A DNA stretch of 64,000 bases. Origin: Synechococcales cyanobacterium C42_A2020_086 (GTDB taxonomy: Bacteria; Cyanobacteriota; Cyanobacteriia; Elainellales; Elainellaceae). Location: NCBI GenBank assembly GCA_015272325.1, contig JACYLU010000006.1, forward strand, positions 1 to 64,000. Direction: 5' to 3'. Positions within the stretch are counted from its first letter, which is position 1. Every line of letters begins with the position of its first letter. The notes beneath the pieces were generated by a model, which did no database searches, was not told where the DNA came from, and saw nothing but the letters and a program-made list of their open reading frames with translations. Below, one piece after another: positions 63,500 to 64,000 of this stretch. Both the position numbers and the translations under genes were made by a program.

Positions 63500-64000
63500 C
63501 TAATGCAGATCGGCTTCCCAGACGCCAATGTAAATGCGGTCGCGGTCGTTGCGCTCGATGATGCCTTCCAATCCGCCGGTCGAAAAAGCAAATTGATTGC
63601 TCTGACGGGATTGCACCTGTGCTAGTCCTTGAGCGACGTCTGCAGGCAAGGAGCCGCCCAACATGCCGCTAAGGGTGTCCTGCATGACGGCAGGATCGAC
63701 CGATTGGGCGAAGGAGACTTCGGTTTGCCGCAGGCGGTTCGAGTCTTTGTCGTAGATGTAGCCGAGCGTCACCTGATTCGGCACTAGATCGTAGAGGGCA
63801 GAGCGCGTGTTGGGCCAATAGGCATTGGCGTTGCGTTGGGTGGGTTCACCTAGGGCAGCAATCACCTCCTGTTCGCTAACGCCAGTGGGCAGACCCGGAA
63901 CGCTGCCACTAAAGCTGGGAGTATCCGGCGGCTCAGGGCTGGCTTGGGGCGACGGTGTGGGACTGGCTGCCGGCTCAGGGCGTTCCTCAGGGGTCGGTTC
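63500..64000 (-). CDS. C-terminal part of a protein, possibly Ser/Thr kinase associated
   Basis: Partial: open from the right edge of the window to the stop at 63500, 166 residues visible. The first ~45 are a Pro/Glu/Ser-rich linker (EPTPEERPEPAASPTPSPQA). Then comes a compact domain: VIAALGEPTQRNANAYWPNT, VTLGYIYDKDSNRLRQTEVSFAQSVD, MLGGSLPADVAQGLAQV, LEGIIERNDRDRIYIGVWEADL. I recall this domain at the C-terminus of cyanobacterial Ser/Thr protein kinases, behind such a linker, but the kinase part is outside the window. Confidence 0.7.
   Translation of the reverse strand, partial: EPTPEERPEPAASPTPSPQASPEPPDTPSFSGSVPGLPTGVSEQEVIAALGEPTQRNANAYWPNTRSALYDLVPNQVTLGYIYDKDSNRLRQTEVSFAQSVDPAVMQDTLSGMLGGSLPADVAQGLAQVQSRQSNQFAFSTGGLEGIIERNDRDRIYIGVWEADLH

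Overview
The window is chromosomal DNA of a cyanobacterium. It carries photosystem I genes psaI and psaL, cytochrome b6f gene petN, carotene isomerase crtH, a ferredoxin-type glutamate synthase, a DUF3685 response regulator, a cupin of the mannose-6-phosphate isomerase type, and many families (DUF29, DUF3616, DUF2993, SirB1) common in cyanobacteria. Gene density is ordinary, base composition is moderate (a little over half G+C by eye), and there is no rRNA, recognisable tRNA, transposase or phage gene. I saw only four GCGATCGC (HIP1) octamers (16645, 26308, 47687, 52894). Genus cannot be fixed from this; a filamentous Leptolyngbya-like lineage is a guess.

Layout. 1-4.2 kb: hairpin-forming 27-bp repeats, then a ferrous iron uptake operon feoA(tandem)-feoB-feoC. 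4.9-6.9 kb: a CoA-disulfide-reductase-like flavoprotein followed by a Cys-containing ArsR regulator. 7-11.5 kb: a large sensor kinase and three minus-strand conserved proteins. 11.6-13.7 kb: nagB-nagA for amino-sugar catabolism. 13.8-14.5 kb: a PD-(D/E)XK-like gene with the remnant of a second copy. 14.6-19.3 kb: glutamate synthase, then a 1.1 kb gene-free region with palindromes and tandem repeats. 20.4-28.8 kb: exported glycosidase-like protein, cupin, IscA-type carrier, DUF3616, SirB1, cNMP-like protein, fumC. 29-37 kb: potassium channel, MATE exporter, crtH, amino-acid binding lipoprotein, MFS transporter. 36.9-40 kb: a long low-complexity protein and psaI-psaL. 40-48.8 kb: mfd, CNNM/CorC-type protein, O-methyltransferase, PEP-CTERM protein, serS. 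49-55.3 kb: leucine-rich-repeat protein, polysaccharide initiating transferase plus glycosyltransferase, recQ, HdrB-like protein. 55.4-64 kb: leuB, a TonB-like protein, petN with a 47-residue membrane protein, a lumenal thioredoxin-fold protein, DUF3685 regulator, a ferritin-like protein, and the C-terminal part of a gene running off the window.

Functional links: Feo uptake, the IscA-type carrier and the ferritin-like protein cover iron entry, use and storage. NagB releases ammonia that glutamate synthase could help to recapture. psaI-psaL, petN and the thioredoxin-fold protein belong to thylakoid biogenesis. WbaP and the glycosyltransferase belong to envelope polysaccharide synthesis.

The most unusual property is not a gene. 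Nearly every longer intergenic space holds a short perfect or near-perfect tandem duplication (units of 8 to 27 bp, about twenty cases), and three separate inverted repeats have arms spaced by exactly 30 nt. No clear new multi-gene defence or biosynthetic system was found; the best candidates for new biology are the thiol-type ArsR/flavoprotein pair, the dispersed intergenic motif at 617-658, and the tandem-duplication habit itself.
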